A DNA stretch of 7,100 nt from Nitrospirota bacterium. GTDB taxonomy: Bacteria; Nitrospirota; Nitrospiria; Nitrospirales; Nitrospiraceae. The stretch's first letter is position 1. Each line of letters begins with the position of its first letter. The notes under the pieces were generated by a model. It ran no database searches and had not been told where the DNA came from. It saw only the letters and a program-made list of their open reading frames with translations. The stretch spans positions 1 through 7,100 of the forward strand of contig JACRQB010000061.1 in the NCBI GenBank assembly GCA_016222925.1. Direction: 5' to 3'. Below, piece by piece: positions 1 to 6,812 of this stretch. A program made the position numbers and the translations under genes.

Positions 1-2205
1 ATTCTTGATGATTTTTTCAACCGCATGGACCCAGAATATTTCCGGAGATTCGAACCTCCGGCGATTGCCGCTCATATCCGCTCGACGGCTCAGCTCACGC
101 CGGAACGCCCCTGCGCAATTGCCTTCGCCGAGCAGCAGGACACACGGTTTGAGGTCACGATCGTCGCGTACGATTACTTTTCAGAATTCGCCACGATTTG
201 CGGCCTGCTCTCCGCCTTCGGCCTCAACATTGAGGAAGGGCATATCTATACGTTTGCCGAAACCACCACGCCGCAGTCCGGCCGCACGAGTTGGACAGGA
301 TACGGACCACGCGTCCGCACAACGGGCAGTCCGGGGCTGACCAGAAAAAAGATCGTCGATGTGTTCCGCGTGTTGCCGGTACCAGGAGCGGAGCTGGGCA
401 ACGCCCAACAGAAACACCTGGAGGATGCCCTCCACGCGGTGATCACCTTGCTCGATAAAGGACAATTCACGGAGGCCCGCTTTGCGGTGAACCGACGGTT
501 GGTCGAACAGCTCGGCAAGCGCCGTGCATCTTTTGGCGGGTTGCTCCATCCGGTGCAGATCACGTTCGACAACAGCCAATCTCCCACCGACACGGTCATG
601 GATATCCGGTCGGACGATACCCCGGCCTTTTTGTACGCCTTTGCCAACGCCCTGGCCATGCGCAACGTGTACATTTCCAAAGCGCAGTTCGACGTCGAGG
701 AGGGGAAGATTCACGATCGCTTCTATGTCCGCAACCGCCATGGCCAGAAGCTGACCGACACGACCGATCAACAGCAGCTGCGCCTGACGGCCGTGCTCAT
801 CAAGCAATTCACCCATGCCCTGACCTGGGCTCCTGACCCGACCAAAGCCTTGGAGGCCTTTGACCAGTTTCTTGACCTGACGGTGCAGCAAACGAAAGGG
901 AAAGCCAAGCAAGAAGCCTTGGCGTTTCTCAGCGACAAGAAAACGTTCCCCCTGCTCGCCCGTCTGCTCGGGGCCAGCGATTTTCTCTGGGAAGACTTTC
1001 TGCGCCGCCAACACAACAACCTGCTGCCGCTCCTCCAAGATTATCGCGATGCGCCTCTCATGACCCCAAAAGCGACGCTTCGCAAGGAACTCGATCGCCT
1101 TGTGAATAAAGCCAACACCGACGAGGCCCGGAAGGCCGCGCTGAACAGCTTCAAGGACCGTGAACTGTTCCGCATCGACATGAAGCACATCGTCGAGCCA
1201 GACACAGCGCTGCCCGATTTTTCAGCTGCGTTGACCCAACTGGCCGAAGTGATCCTCGATCGGAGCTTGAAAGACTGCCAGGCCAAGCTGAGTAGGGTGC
1301 ATGGCCCACCACGCTTGGCCAATAAAAAACCCTGCCCCTTCACGGTACTGGGCTTGGGCAAGTTCGGCGGCAAGGAACTGGGCTACGCCTCTGACATTGA
1401 AGTAATGTTCGTGTATGGCGACGCCGGTCGCACAGCCGGCAAGCAGCCGATCGAGAACAGCGAATACTTTGAGCGGTTGGGGGCCGAACTGCTGCAATGG
1501 ATCGAGGCCAAGCAGGAAGGCATCTTCCACCTCGACGTGCGTCTCCGCCCTCACGGCGGAAAAGGCTCTTTGACCAATCCCTTTGACGAGATCACCAAGT
1601 ACTACAGCGACAGCGGCCTGGCTGCGCCATTCGAGCGTCAGTCATTGATCAAACTGCGGCATGTGGCGGGCGACGCGGCCCTCGGCAAACGCGTCGAATC
1701 CCATCGCGATCGCTACGTCTATGGAGGAAAACCCTGGAATATCCCCGAGGCCCTCGCCTTGCGCCGACAGCAACTCAAGCAGCTAGTGGAGCGCAACACC
1801 GTCAACTTGAAGCATAGCCCCGGCGGTATCGTCGATATCGAGTATGCCATGCAGTACCTCCAGATCATGCATGGCCATCGACTCCCTGTCCTGCGCACCC
1901 CCAATACCATGCAAGCGCTGGCGACCCTCGTCGATTGTGGTCTTGTCACGAGGCAAGACGGCGAGACGCTCCGCAAGGCCTACTTCTTTATCCGCATGCT
2001 CATCGACGGCCTTCGCATGGTCCGTGGCAACGCCAAAGATCGAGTCCTTCCACCGACCGACTCCGACGAATTCATCTTCCTCGCCCGCCGCGTGGGCTAC
2101 ACCACCGATGACTGGCAAGCCGGCGCGCGCCATCTGCAGACGGATATCGGGCAGCATATGACACTCACCAAAGAGTTCTTCGAACGAACATTCGGACCTC
2201 TGTAG
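1..2205 (+). CDS. ACT-ACT-GlnE-type protein adenylyltransferase (glutamine synthetase adenylyltransferase-like), 5' end outside window
   Basis: Probable cytoplasmic nucleotidyltransferase of nitrogen regulation, related to GlnE, which adenylylates glutamine synthetase. Residues are numbered from the ATG at 25. The frame is open to base 1 and no Shine-Dalgarno precedes that ATG, so the true start is probably upstream. ACT-like modules are visible at about 42-110 and 188-250. A mostly helical region follows, then the GlnE catalytic core: GLGKFGGKEL from 443, metal-binding S456-D457-I458-E459, D504-V-R-L-R-P, F536-E-R-Q-S-L-I-K. The GlnE C-terminal helical part carries G600-G-I-V-D-I-E and L686-A-R-R-V-G-Y. 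GlnE is normally about 950 residues with two nucleotidyltransferase halves (removase and transferase); only one is seen here. The second acid of the metal motif is Glu instead of the usual Asp, which the nucleotidyltransferase fold tolerates. ACT pairs of this sort sense glutamine in GlnD, so this may be a self-sensing enzyme (inference). The family is fairly sure; the substrate (glutamine synthetase, PII or other) is not shown. Confidence 0.88.
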   Translation: MLDDFFNRMDPEYFRRFEPPAIAAHIRSTAQLTPERPCAIAFAEQQDTRFEVTIVAYDYFSEFATICGLLSAFGLNIEEGHIYTFAETTTPQSGRTSWTGYGPRVRTTGSPGLTRKKIVDVFRVLPVPGAELGNAQQKHLEDALHAVITLLDKGQFTEARFAVNRRLVEQLGKRRASFGGLLHPVQITFDNSQSPTDTVMDIRSDDTPAFLYAFANALAMRNVYISKAQFDVEEGKIHDRFYVRNRHGQKLTDTTDQQQLRLTAVLIKQFTHALTWAPDPTKALEAFDQFLDLTVQQTKGKAKQEALAFLSDKKTFPLLARLLGASDFLWEDFLRRQHNNLLPLLQDYRDAPLMTPKATLRKELDRLVNKANTDEARKAALNSFKDRELFRIDMKHIVEPDTALPDFSAALTQLAEVILDRSLKDCQAKLSRVHGPPRLANKKPCPFTVLGLGKFGGKELGYASDIEVMFVYGDAGRTAGKQPIENSEYFERLGAELLQWIEAKQEGIFHLDVRLRPHGGKGSLTNPFDEITKYYSDSGLAAPFERQSLIKLRHVAGDAALGKRVESHRDRYVYGGKPWNIPEALALRRQQLKQLVERNTVNLKHSPGGIVDIEYAMQYLQIMHGHRLPVLRTPNTMQALATLVDCGLVTRQDGETLRKAYFFIRMLIDGLRMVRGNAKDRVLPPTDSDEFIFLARRVGYTTDDWQAGARHLQTDIGQHMTLTKEFFERTFGPL

Positions 2206-2506
2206 CCCAATCCATGGGATGGACGGGGAGTTTTTGGCCGGATTGTGGACAGACGCAGTGTTGCAATGCGATAAAGCTTGCCACGCCGTCAGCCATCACC
2301 ACGTCATCAAACCACCTGACGCCCTTTACTCAACCCTTCCTGCGCGACAACCCAGGAAAGAGAAAGAGGGATACATTGACAGCCTCGGCTAGCTCAGCGC
2401 AAGGTAACTTGGAGCCAGTTTTGCTCCACGCTCTGGTACTCGGTCGACGGCTTACTATCGTGATTCATCGAATGCATACAGGGGCGGAGGACGGACAGGG
2501 ACATAG
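2206..2506. other. Intergenic region without a credible gene
   Basis: About 300 bases between two plus-strand genes. A 99-codon open frame at 2214-2513 looks non-coding: its translation has no recognisable motif, it has no ribosome binding site and it runs into the next gene's start. Just after the upstream stop is a short hairpin (TCCAT 2211-2215, ATGGA 2219-2223), followed after seven bases by TTTTT at 2231-2235; this is at best a weak terminator. A perfect -35 hexamer TTGACA lies at 2376-2381 but no good -10 follows at 16-18 bases. A small hairpin TGGAGC/GCTCCA (2410-2415, 2423-2428) lacks a T-run. The promoter of the downstream gene probably lies here but cannot be placed. Confidence 0.5.
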
Positions 2507-3088
2507 ATGGTGAACGATGCGCCAATCCTGTTTCGAGTCGGATGGCTTTCCCATGTGATTGTCGCAAGTGTGGTCTTGGCTAATTGCGACAGTGCAGCGC
2601 GACAACTCGACAGGCCGACGGGAGCGTCCCCTGTCATCCAGACGAAGGGCTGGAAGATGCACACCGACCCAACCTATGGCTTTGCCGTCGAATATCCAAA
2701 AGGGTACGTGATCCTCAAGGAAATCACCCTCCCAACACCCACGCAGCCGGCGGCGGTCCAGCGCGTACGCTTTCAACGAAAGCACATCGCAGCCGGCCAG
2801 TTTGCGGATCTTGAACCGCCCATGTTGACCATCCAGGTATTCCCGCGACCGTCAGGACGCTCGCTGCGTGATTGGCTCAACTCCTTCGGCCTGCTGCCTC
2901 CCGGCAGCGAGATTACTGCCGTTCAACTTCCAGGGGCACGCGAAGGGGTGAAAGTCGCACTCCGGCAGCAGCTTGCGCCCAACGAATTCCTCTATTTCGC
3001 AACCGACCAGTACGTGTACGGTCTCATCCCCTTTGGTCCAGAGAGCGCGAAAATGCTCGCGTCGTTTCGTCTGATCGTGACGCCCTAA
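2507..3088 (+). CDS. Small exported protein of unknown function, possible lipoprotein
   Basis: The 193-residue product is not a family I can name. Residues 11-25 form a hydrophobic segment ending in L24-A-N-C27, which resembles a lipobox; Asn just before the Cys is unusual and the N-terminal region has only one Arg, so lipidation is plausible rather than sure. The mature part opens with Y-G-F-A-V-E-Y-P-K-G-Y (about 57-67), the kind of beta-hairpin start seen in many small periplasmic PsbP- or DUF1795-like proteins. The rest looks like alternating beta strands (LTIQVFP, EGVKVAL, LYFATDQYVYGLIP) closing with ASFRLIV, which fits that fold. No catalytic motif is visible. The start is supported by CAGGG at 2496-2500, six bases before the ATG; a GTG directly follows as codon 2. 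It stands alone: 301 bases after the GlnE-like gene and convergent with the protease gene. Confidence 0.75.
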   Translation: MVNDAPILFRVGWLSHVIVASVVLANCDSAARQLDRPTGASPVIQTKGWKMHTDPTYGFAVEYPKGYVILKEITLPTPTQPAAVQRVRFQRKHIAAGQFADLEPPMLTIQVFPRPSGRSLRDWLNSFGLLPPGSEITAVQLPGAREGVKVALRQQLAPNEFLYFATDQYVYGLIPFGPESAKMLASFRLIVTP

Positions 3089-3151
3089 TTTGGTATGGAA
3101 TGCCTCACGAGTCAGCGGGCCCCCCGGCGACGATCTTCATAATCTGTACAT

Positions 3152-3180
3152 GTGGCGGGTGCGACTGTCGCACCCGCCAC
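3152..3180. terminator. Perfect 13-bp stem-loop between convergent genes, probable bidirectional terminator
   Basis: The arm GTGGCGGGTGCGA (3152-3164) pairs exactly with TCGCACCCGCCAC (3168-3180) around a three-base CTG loop. It lies 63 bases after the plus-strand stop at 3088 and 16 bases beyond the minus-strand stop at 3197, where a shared terminator would be expected. Neither side has a T-tract, so it is not a classical intrinsic terminator. It could act with Rho, block 3' exonuclease decay, or be a member of a dispersed palindrome family. Confidence 0.55.
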
Positions 3181-3196
3181 TGCCACCTTCAGGATT

Positions 3197-4786
3197 TCAG
3201 CAGTTGCCAGCCCTCGCGGCGCACATCGTATTAAGAAGAGGAATGAACCCACCGGCTCGGCTGTCAGGGATCGAGCTGCCCTGGACCTTCGGAGCCGTCG
3301 CGGTGTACCCATATGAGCTCACTCCGACAACCGCATTAAGATTGGTCGTCGACCCGCCCTTGCCCTGAATGCCATAGTTCATGACCCAAGGGCCGCCGCT
3401 CGAGCCACCTCGGGCATTTGATCCGTATTCAACATTATTGGGGCTGATGGCGCGAAAGCTTTGTGAGGTCACCTGCTGCATTTTCTGACACGCATCGATG
3501 TTACACGGATACCCGAGCTTCGTCGTGTGGTTGGGGTTGAGGCTGAGGGTCCGGAAGCCCAAGGTTCCTGTGATCGCACCAATTTTAGTCGTCCCCCTGT
3601 CGTTCATTTCTAACATCCCGAAATCCGCAGCATTGGGGACCACGCCATTGGAGGCGCGCCACTGGGATGTGGTGCCCACACGGCGTGGCGTGAAGGTTCC
3701 CAAAGGAGCCGCCCCGTCTCTGAACGCTGGAACGAACAGGAAGTTGCGGTGAAATCCTGCGGATCCGCCGCTCCCCTTATGGACACAGTGCCCCGCCGTG
3801 ACCACAATCCTTTGCCGAAGCACCGAGGCCGAGCAGACAAAACTACTCCCCGTACTATCGGTGAAGAACAGCTTGCCGACCGTGCGATTTGGATAGATAG
3901 TCTCCAAGGCAGGCGGATTGACCCGCGCACTGGTGTAGTGAGTCCCGAACGACCCCGCAGCCTGCAACTCGATATCGCCGGCTTCGGACTGAATCTTGAC
4001 CTGTGCCGGGTCGTAGAGACGAGCGGCAGAATCAGCGCTAGCCGTCACAGTGGGACGTTTCCCAGGGAGAGAGACGGGCGTCCCGCTCCCCTCCGCTGCT
4101 GCCTCAGGAGCGGCCGCTCTCAGATTTGCCAGTGGAAGCATCGGTTGAGCGTTCGCTAAACGTTCCGAGGTCCAATACGCAAAGGTCTCTGCCGTCTGCG
4201 CCTCAGTGGTCTCTTTACTGAGATTGAATGTCAGGGGCGCGGCCACGTTGACTGCCCGCTCATCGAATCTCTCTTCTTGCTCTTTTTCATCTTCCAACTG
4301 TTCCGTCTCATGCGCGATATCCCAGTTCCGACGTTCGGTATTCGCATCGTCTTCGAGGCTCGCGTCGTCGATTGGGTCTTCGGGGACCACGACGGACACG
4401 GGTATTCCCTCCGGCGTCCACACATTCATCATGGGAAGGATGCCAGGTTGCTCCGAAGCATCCACCGACTGGCTGGTACGGTCGGACAGGAGTGACCGGT
4501 CTGGCCGAAGCGCCGGATCTTTTTTCTGGTCCGGGGCCGACTCCTGGGGTGACGCAAGAGGCACGAAGCTCGTCGCCGGCTTCGTGAGATCGTTGAGGGA
4601 TGACGGACTATCTTGTTGTGCGGGATGCGCCGTGGATGCCCCGTTCAGACTTGCGTGAGACCCCACACTCGGCGCGGGGTCGGATAGCGCTGGTCCACAG
4701 GCGGACAGTCCTATGGGAAGCGCCAGACTCAGCAACCAACCCACGCATGGCGACAGCACCGGTGGGAAATATCTCCACATACGCAT
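3197..4786 (-). CDS. Trypsin-like (S1/V8-type) serine protease lipoprotein with long disordered stalk
   Basis: The 529-residue product begins with a lipoprotein signal: hydrophobic residues 10-29 and the lipobox L27-S-A-C30, followed by Gly, so it is probably anchored by lipid in the outer membrane. Residues 31-125 are rich in Ser, Pro, Ala and Asp; 136-176 is a strongly acidic, Glu/Asp-rich and partly helical segment; 180-290 is linker or propeptide. The protease domain spans about 296-529: T330-A-G-H333-C, A387-D388-F-G and G461-S-S463-G-G-P supply the His-Asp-Ser triad, all intact. C318 and C334 match the disulfide flanking the trypsin His, and C428/C433 may form another. The family resembles the secreted trypsin-like/glutamyl endopeptidase group (COG3591 type); cleavage specificity cannot be read. 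Start: AAGGG at 4792-4788 is one base from the first ATG but seven from the third codon (ATG, 4780), so initiation at 4780 is more likely; the signal peptide is kept either way. The gene stands alone, divergent from the HDOD-GAF gene. Confidence 0.92.
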   Translation of the reverse strand: MRMWRYFPPVLSPCVGWLLSLALPIGLSACGPALSDPAPSVGSHASLNGASTAHPAQQDSPSSLNDLTKPATSFVPLASPQESAPDQKKDPALRPDRSLLSDRTSQSVDASEQPGILPMMNVWTPEGIPVSVVVPEDPIDDASLEDDANTERRNWDIAHETEQLEDEKEQEERFDERAVNVAAPLTFNLSKETTEAQTAETFAYWTSERLANAQPMLPLANLRAAAPEAAAEGSGTPVSLPGKRPTVTASADSAARLYDPAQVKIQSEAGDIELQAAGSFGTHYTSARVNPPALETIYPNRTVGKLFFTDSTGSSFVCSASVLRQRIVVTAGHCVHKGSGGSAGFHRNFLFVPAFRDGAAPLGTFTPRRVGTTSQWRASNGVVPNAADFGMLEMNDRGTTKIGAITGTLGFRTLSLNPNHTTKLGYPCNIDACQKMQQVTSQSFRAISPNNVEYGSNARGGSSGGPWVMNYGIQGKGGSTTNLNAVVGVSSYGYTATAPKVQGSSIPDSRAGGFIPLLNTMCAARAGNC

Positions 4787-4878
4787 ACCCTTAAGAGTTT
4801 TCAGGTGATGGGGGCGAGACAGACTCTGAGGCCCAACAACATTATCCAGTGCGCGCAGTCAGTCATGACGCTAACTGA

Positions 4879-4908
4879 CTTATAGTATCTGCATCGCTGG
4901 CTCGTCAA
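4879..4908 (-). promoter_or_regulatory. Candidate sigma70-type promoter for the protease gene
   Basis: Reading the minus strand, TTGACG (4908-4903) and TATAAG (4884-4879) each match five of six consensus bases and are 18 bases apart. Transcription would start near 4872, giving a leader of about 90 bases before the protease start. This is the best promoter match in the divergent region; it is a pattern match only. A plus-strand TATAGT at 4881-4886 overlaps the same site but has no acceptable -35 partner. Confidence 0.5.
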
Positions 4909-4938
4909 TATCCAATACTCATGTATCAAACTTAGATG

Positions 4939-4954
4939 AGCATCTCATGATGCT
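4939..4954. repeat. Small inverted repeat in the divergent intergenic region
   Basis: AGCATC (4939-4944) and GATGCT (4949-4954) form a 6-bp stem with a TCAT loop; it overlaps a second possible pairing, ATGAG (4936-4940) with CTCAT (4944-4948). It lies upstream of the protease -35 box and about 120 bases before the HDOD-GAF start, a reasonable place for an operator, but arms this short also occur by chance. Confidence 0.25.
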
Positions 4955-5060
4955 ATTCTTGCGTCGATCAGCCACCGGATGTTACGTCGTGCGAGCCAGC
5001 ACTCAGTGTGGATTCTTAAGCTTGGTAGGATTCTGACCGATAGAGCTTCTGACCTCAACC

Positions 5061-5065
5061 AGGAA
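5061..5065 (+). promoter_or_regulatory. Ribosome binding site that decides the HDOD-GAF start
   Basis: AGGAA lies six bases before the ATG at 5072. The longer in-frame ATG at 4979 has no purine-rich sequence ahead of it, and the 31 extra residues it would add show no HDOD-family features, so 5072 is preferred. Confidence 0.55.
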
Positions 5066-5071
5066 CCCTCT

Positions 5072-6640
5072 ATGACTTCGTCAAGCGCGGCCACGGAATC
5101 GGTCCTCATCGACTCAATCCGTCCTCGTCTCCATCAAAAACTCAGACCGCTCTTGGACGAATCCAGCCGCTGTCTTCCCATCTTGCAATCGACCTGTCAG
5201 CAAATCTTGAACCATATGGGTCCTCAGTCCAACGCCGTGAATCTCGCCCAGGTGATCAACCGAGATCATGGGTTGACATGCAAAGTGCTGCAAGTAGCGA
5301 ATAGCATCGCCTACAGCCCGCAACAGACGATTGTGTCGGTCCCACACGCCGTCAGTTGGCTCGGGCTCGACACCGTTCGGTCCCTCGTGGCTGCGGCCCA
5401 TCTTGTCGAACAACTGCAACATTGGCCGGTGCGCCAGCAGGAGTTCCGAACCTTAATCGCCAAGTCCCTGGTCTCGGCGACCTATGCCAACGAACTGGGC
5501 ATGGCTATTGGCTACCCACAGCCTGGGCAGTTGTTTACCAGTGCCCTCCTCTATTCGATCGGAGACTTGGCCATCGCGTACCAAGACCCGGACCTCTTTC
5601 TCGCGCTCCAGGCTATTTCCAAGACAACCAAACGCCCGTCGGAATGCGTGCTTCAAGAGACGCGCCTCATCGGTGTGCCACGGCTCACCTTGGCCCAAGC
5701 ATTGGCTCACATGTGGAAGCTACCGGATGATCTGATCGAGCTCTTCCGTCATCCAGAGGGACTTCCGATGGAACATTGGCAAAGTGATCTCCATACCTAC
5801 CGAGGTATCGTCGTCGGCTCCATTCAGCTGGTCGAGGTGCTGGCCGGTCCCGCCCCGCGTACTGCTATTGAGGAAGCCAAGAAAATGCTCCAGGTCGGAA
5901 GCGGACTCTCTTCGGGCACGTTCACGGATTTAATGATTCGAGCCATGGATCGGGGGCGCCAACTTATCCGCTCAATGGGGTTGGCCATCGACTCCTCCGA
6001 TGAAGCCATCTCATCACACAAGCACGATACCATAGAGTCGATCCCGCACCCGCCCCCCATCAGCCCGACGGTTAGTACCGAACAGGCAGTGGTCTCGCCG
6101 CGAGACGAACCGGCCACTCCCATTCGGACCAAGCCGCTCGAAACTCTCCAAGCCTTTCAGGACTCGCTGCAAGCAGCGAAAGATCTCAACGGCTTACTGG
6201 GAACATTCGTACAATTCCTCCATCGGGATGCCGGATTTGATCGTGTAGGCCTGGCACTTCTGAACCAGAATGATAGTGATCTGCTTGTCGGAAGACTGGT
6301 ATGTGGCGTGACTCCTCCCGCACCCCACCTCCGATCCCTCTCAGGCTCGCTCAGCCGGGAGCACCGGTTTTTCCTCACGATCCTCAAGCGAGTCGATCCA
6401 CTCCTAGTTCCCGACTTTTCAGATCAGATGACTGAGACTCTGAAGCAGGACTTTCTCGAGGTCTGGAAACCGACATCGGCGATCGTGGCGCCGTTGCGGG
6501 TGGGAGCGAGACCGATCGGGCTCATCTACTGCGATCGAGCCACCGGCAACCAGCCGGTGCTCCCCCAAGACTACCAAGTATTTCAGCTGTTTTTTTCCCA
6601 GACAACGCTCGGTCTGAATCGACTGGCCGGAATACTATAG
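5072..6640 (+). CDS. HDOD-GAF domain signal transduction protein
   Basis: The 522-residue protein is probably cytoplasmic; no membrane segment or signal peptide is seen. An HDOD domain covers about 30-260: L35-P-I-L near the start, I62-N-R-D-H-G-L, the hallmark V75-A-N-S-I-A-Y81, A93-V-S-W-L-G, and late M214-W-K-L-P-D-D-L. In HD-type phosphohydrolases the segment L159-L-Y-S-I-G would read LLHDIG; His and Asp are replaced by Y161 and S162, so no phosphohydrolase activity is expected, as is common in HDOD proteins. A Pro/Ser-rich linker (about 310-355) leads to a GAF-like domain at about 358-515, with F389-D-R-V-G-L-A-L-L, an A470-I-V-A-P-L-R-V strand and P481-I-G-L-I-Y-C-D. GAF domains bind small ligands or mediate dimerisation; the ligand is not evident. 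HDOD proteins act in bacterial signalling, often with two-component or cyclic-di-GMP pathways, but no specific partner is coded here. The next gene, convergent, also encodes an HDOD protein. Confidence 0.88.
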   Translation: MTSSSAATESVLIDSIRPRLHQKLRPLLDESSRCLPILQSTCQQILNHMGPQSNAVNLAQVINRDHGLTCKVLQVANSIAYSPQQTIVSVPHAVSWLGLDTVRSLVAAAHLVEQLQHWPVRQQEFRTLIAKSLVSATYANELGMAIGYPQPGQLFTSALLYSIGDLAIAYQDPDLFLALQAISKTTKRPSECVLQETRLIGVPRLTLAQALAHMWKLPDDLIELFRHPEGLPMEHWQSDLHTYRGIVVGSIQLVEVLAGPAPRTAIEEAKKMLQVGSGLSSGTFTDLMIRAMDRGRQLIRSMGLAIDSSDEAISSHKHDTIESIPHPPPISPTVSTEQAVVSPRDEPATPIRTKPLETLQAFQDSLQAAKDLNGLLGTFVQFLHRDAGFDRVGLALLNQNDSDLLVGRLVCGVTPPAPHLRSLSGSLSREHRFFLTILKRVDPLLVPDFSDQMTETLKQDFLEVWKPTSAIVAPLRVGARPIGLIYCDRATGNQPVLPQDYQVFQLFFSQTTLGLNRLAGIL

Positions 6641-6685
6641 TGTGCCGCCTACGAGATGGTCAGTGCCCCACAGGAAACCGTCTTC

Positions 6686-6726
6686 CTTCCGAATCGCATC
6701 GATGCGCACACCCACTCAATCGGAAG
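6686..6726. repeat. Nested inverted repeats between the two convergent HDOD genes
   Basis: Outer arms CTTCCGA (6686-6692) and TCGGAAG (6720-6726) pair perfectly over 7 bp and enclose the 12-bp palindrome CGCATCGATGCG (6695-6706). No T-run follows on either strand. The position, 46 bases after one stop and 87 beyond the other, would suit a transcription end signal, but the stems are short. The rest of the gap 6641-6812 shows no gene. Confidence 0.3.
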
Positions 6727-6812
6727 ATTGCTGTGCTTGTATTAACGTCGGTGAAGGCCAAACAGCAAGCAAGCCGATCTCTGTTGCTGACCACCGCGCA
6801 GGTGCTGAACAG

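Noticed and set aside
181..1188. A 335-codon open frame on the minus strand inside the ACT-GlnE gene
   Set aside because: It lies fully antisense to a well-supported gene, has no recognisable domain, and arises from the high GC content that suppresses stops in the opposing frame.
2211..2235. Hairpin TCCAT/ATGGA followed by TTTTT after the GlnE-like gene
   Set aside because: The stem is only 5 bp and seven bases separate it from the T-run, so it falls short of an intrinsic terminator; it is mentioned under the intergenic entry only.
2376..2410. Perfect -35 hexamer TTGACA upstream of the small exported protein
   Set aside because: No -10-like hexamer at 16-18 bases; not called as a promoter.
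2387..2460. A stretch with GGCTAGCTCAGC that recalls a tRNA D-arm
   Set aside because: No T-arm consensus (GGTTCGA-type), no matching 7-bp acceptor stem and no clear anticodon stem.
2214..2513. A 99-codon plus-strand open frame between the GlnE-like gene and the small exported protein
   Set aside because: No ribosome binding site, low-complexity unrelated translation, and overlap with the next start; treated as non-coding.
4206..4658. A 150-codon plus-strand open frame opposite the protease stalk
   Set aside because: Ser/Arg-rich shadow of the Glu/Asp/Ser-rich protease coding strand, with no ribosome binding site or motif.
4979..5071. N-terminal extension of the HDOD-GAF protein from the ATG at 4979
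   Set aside because: No ribosome binding site before this ATG and no family-like sequence in the 31 residues; the ATG at 5072 has AGGAA at good spacing.
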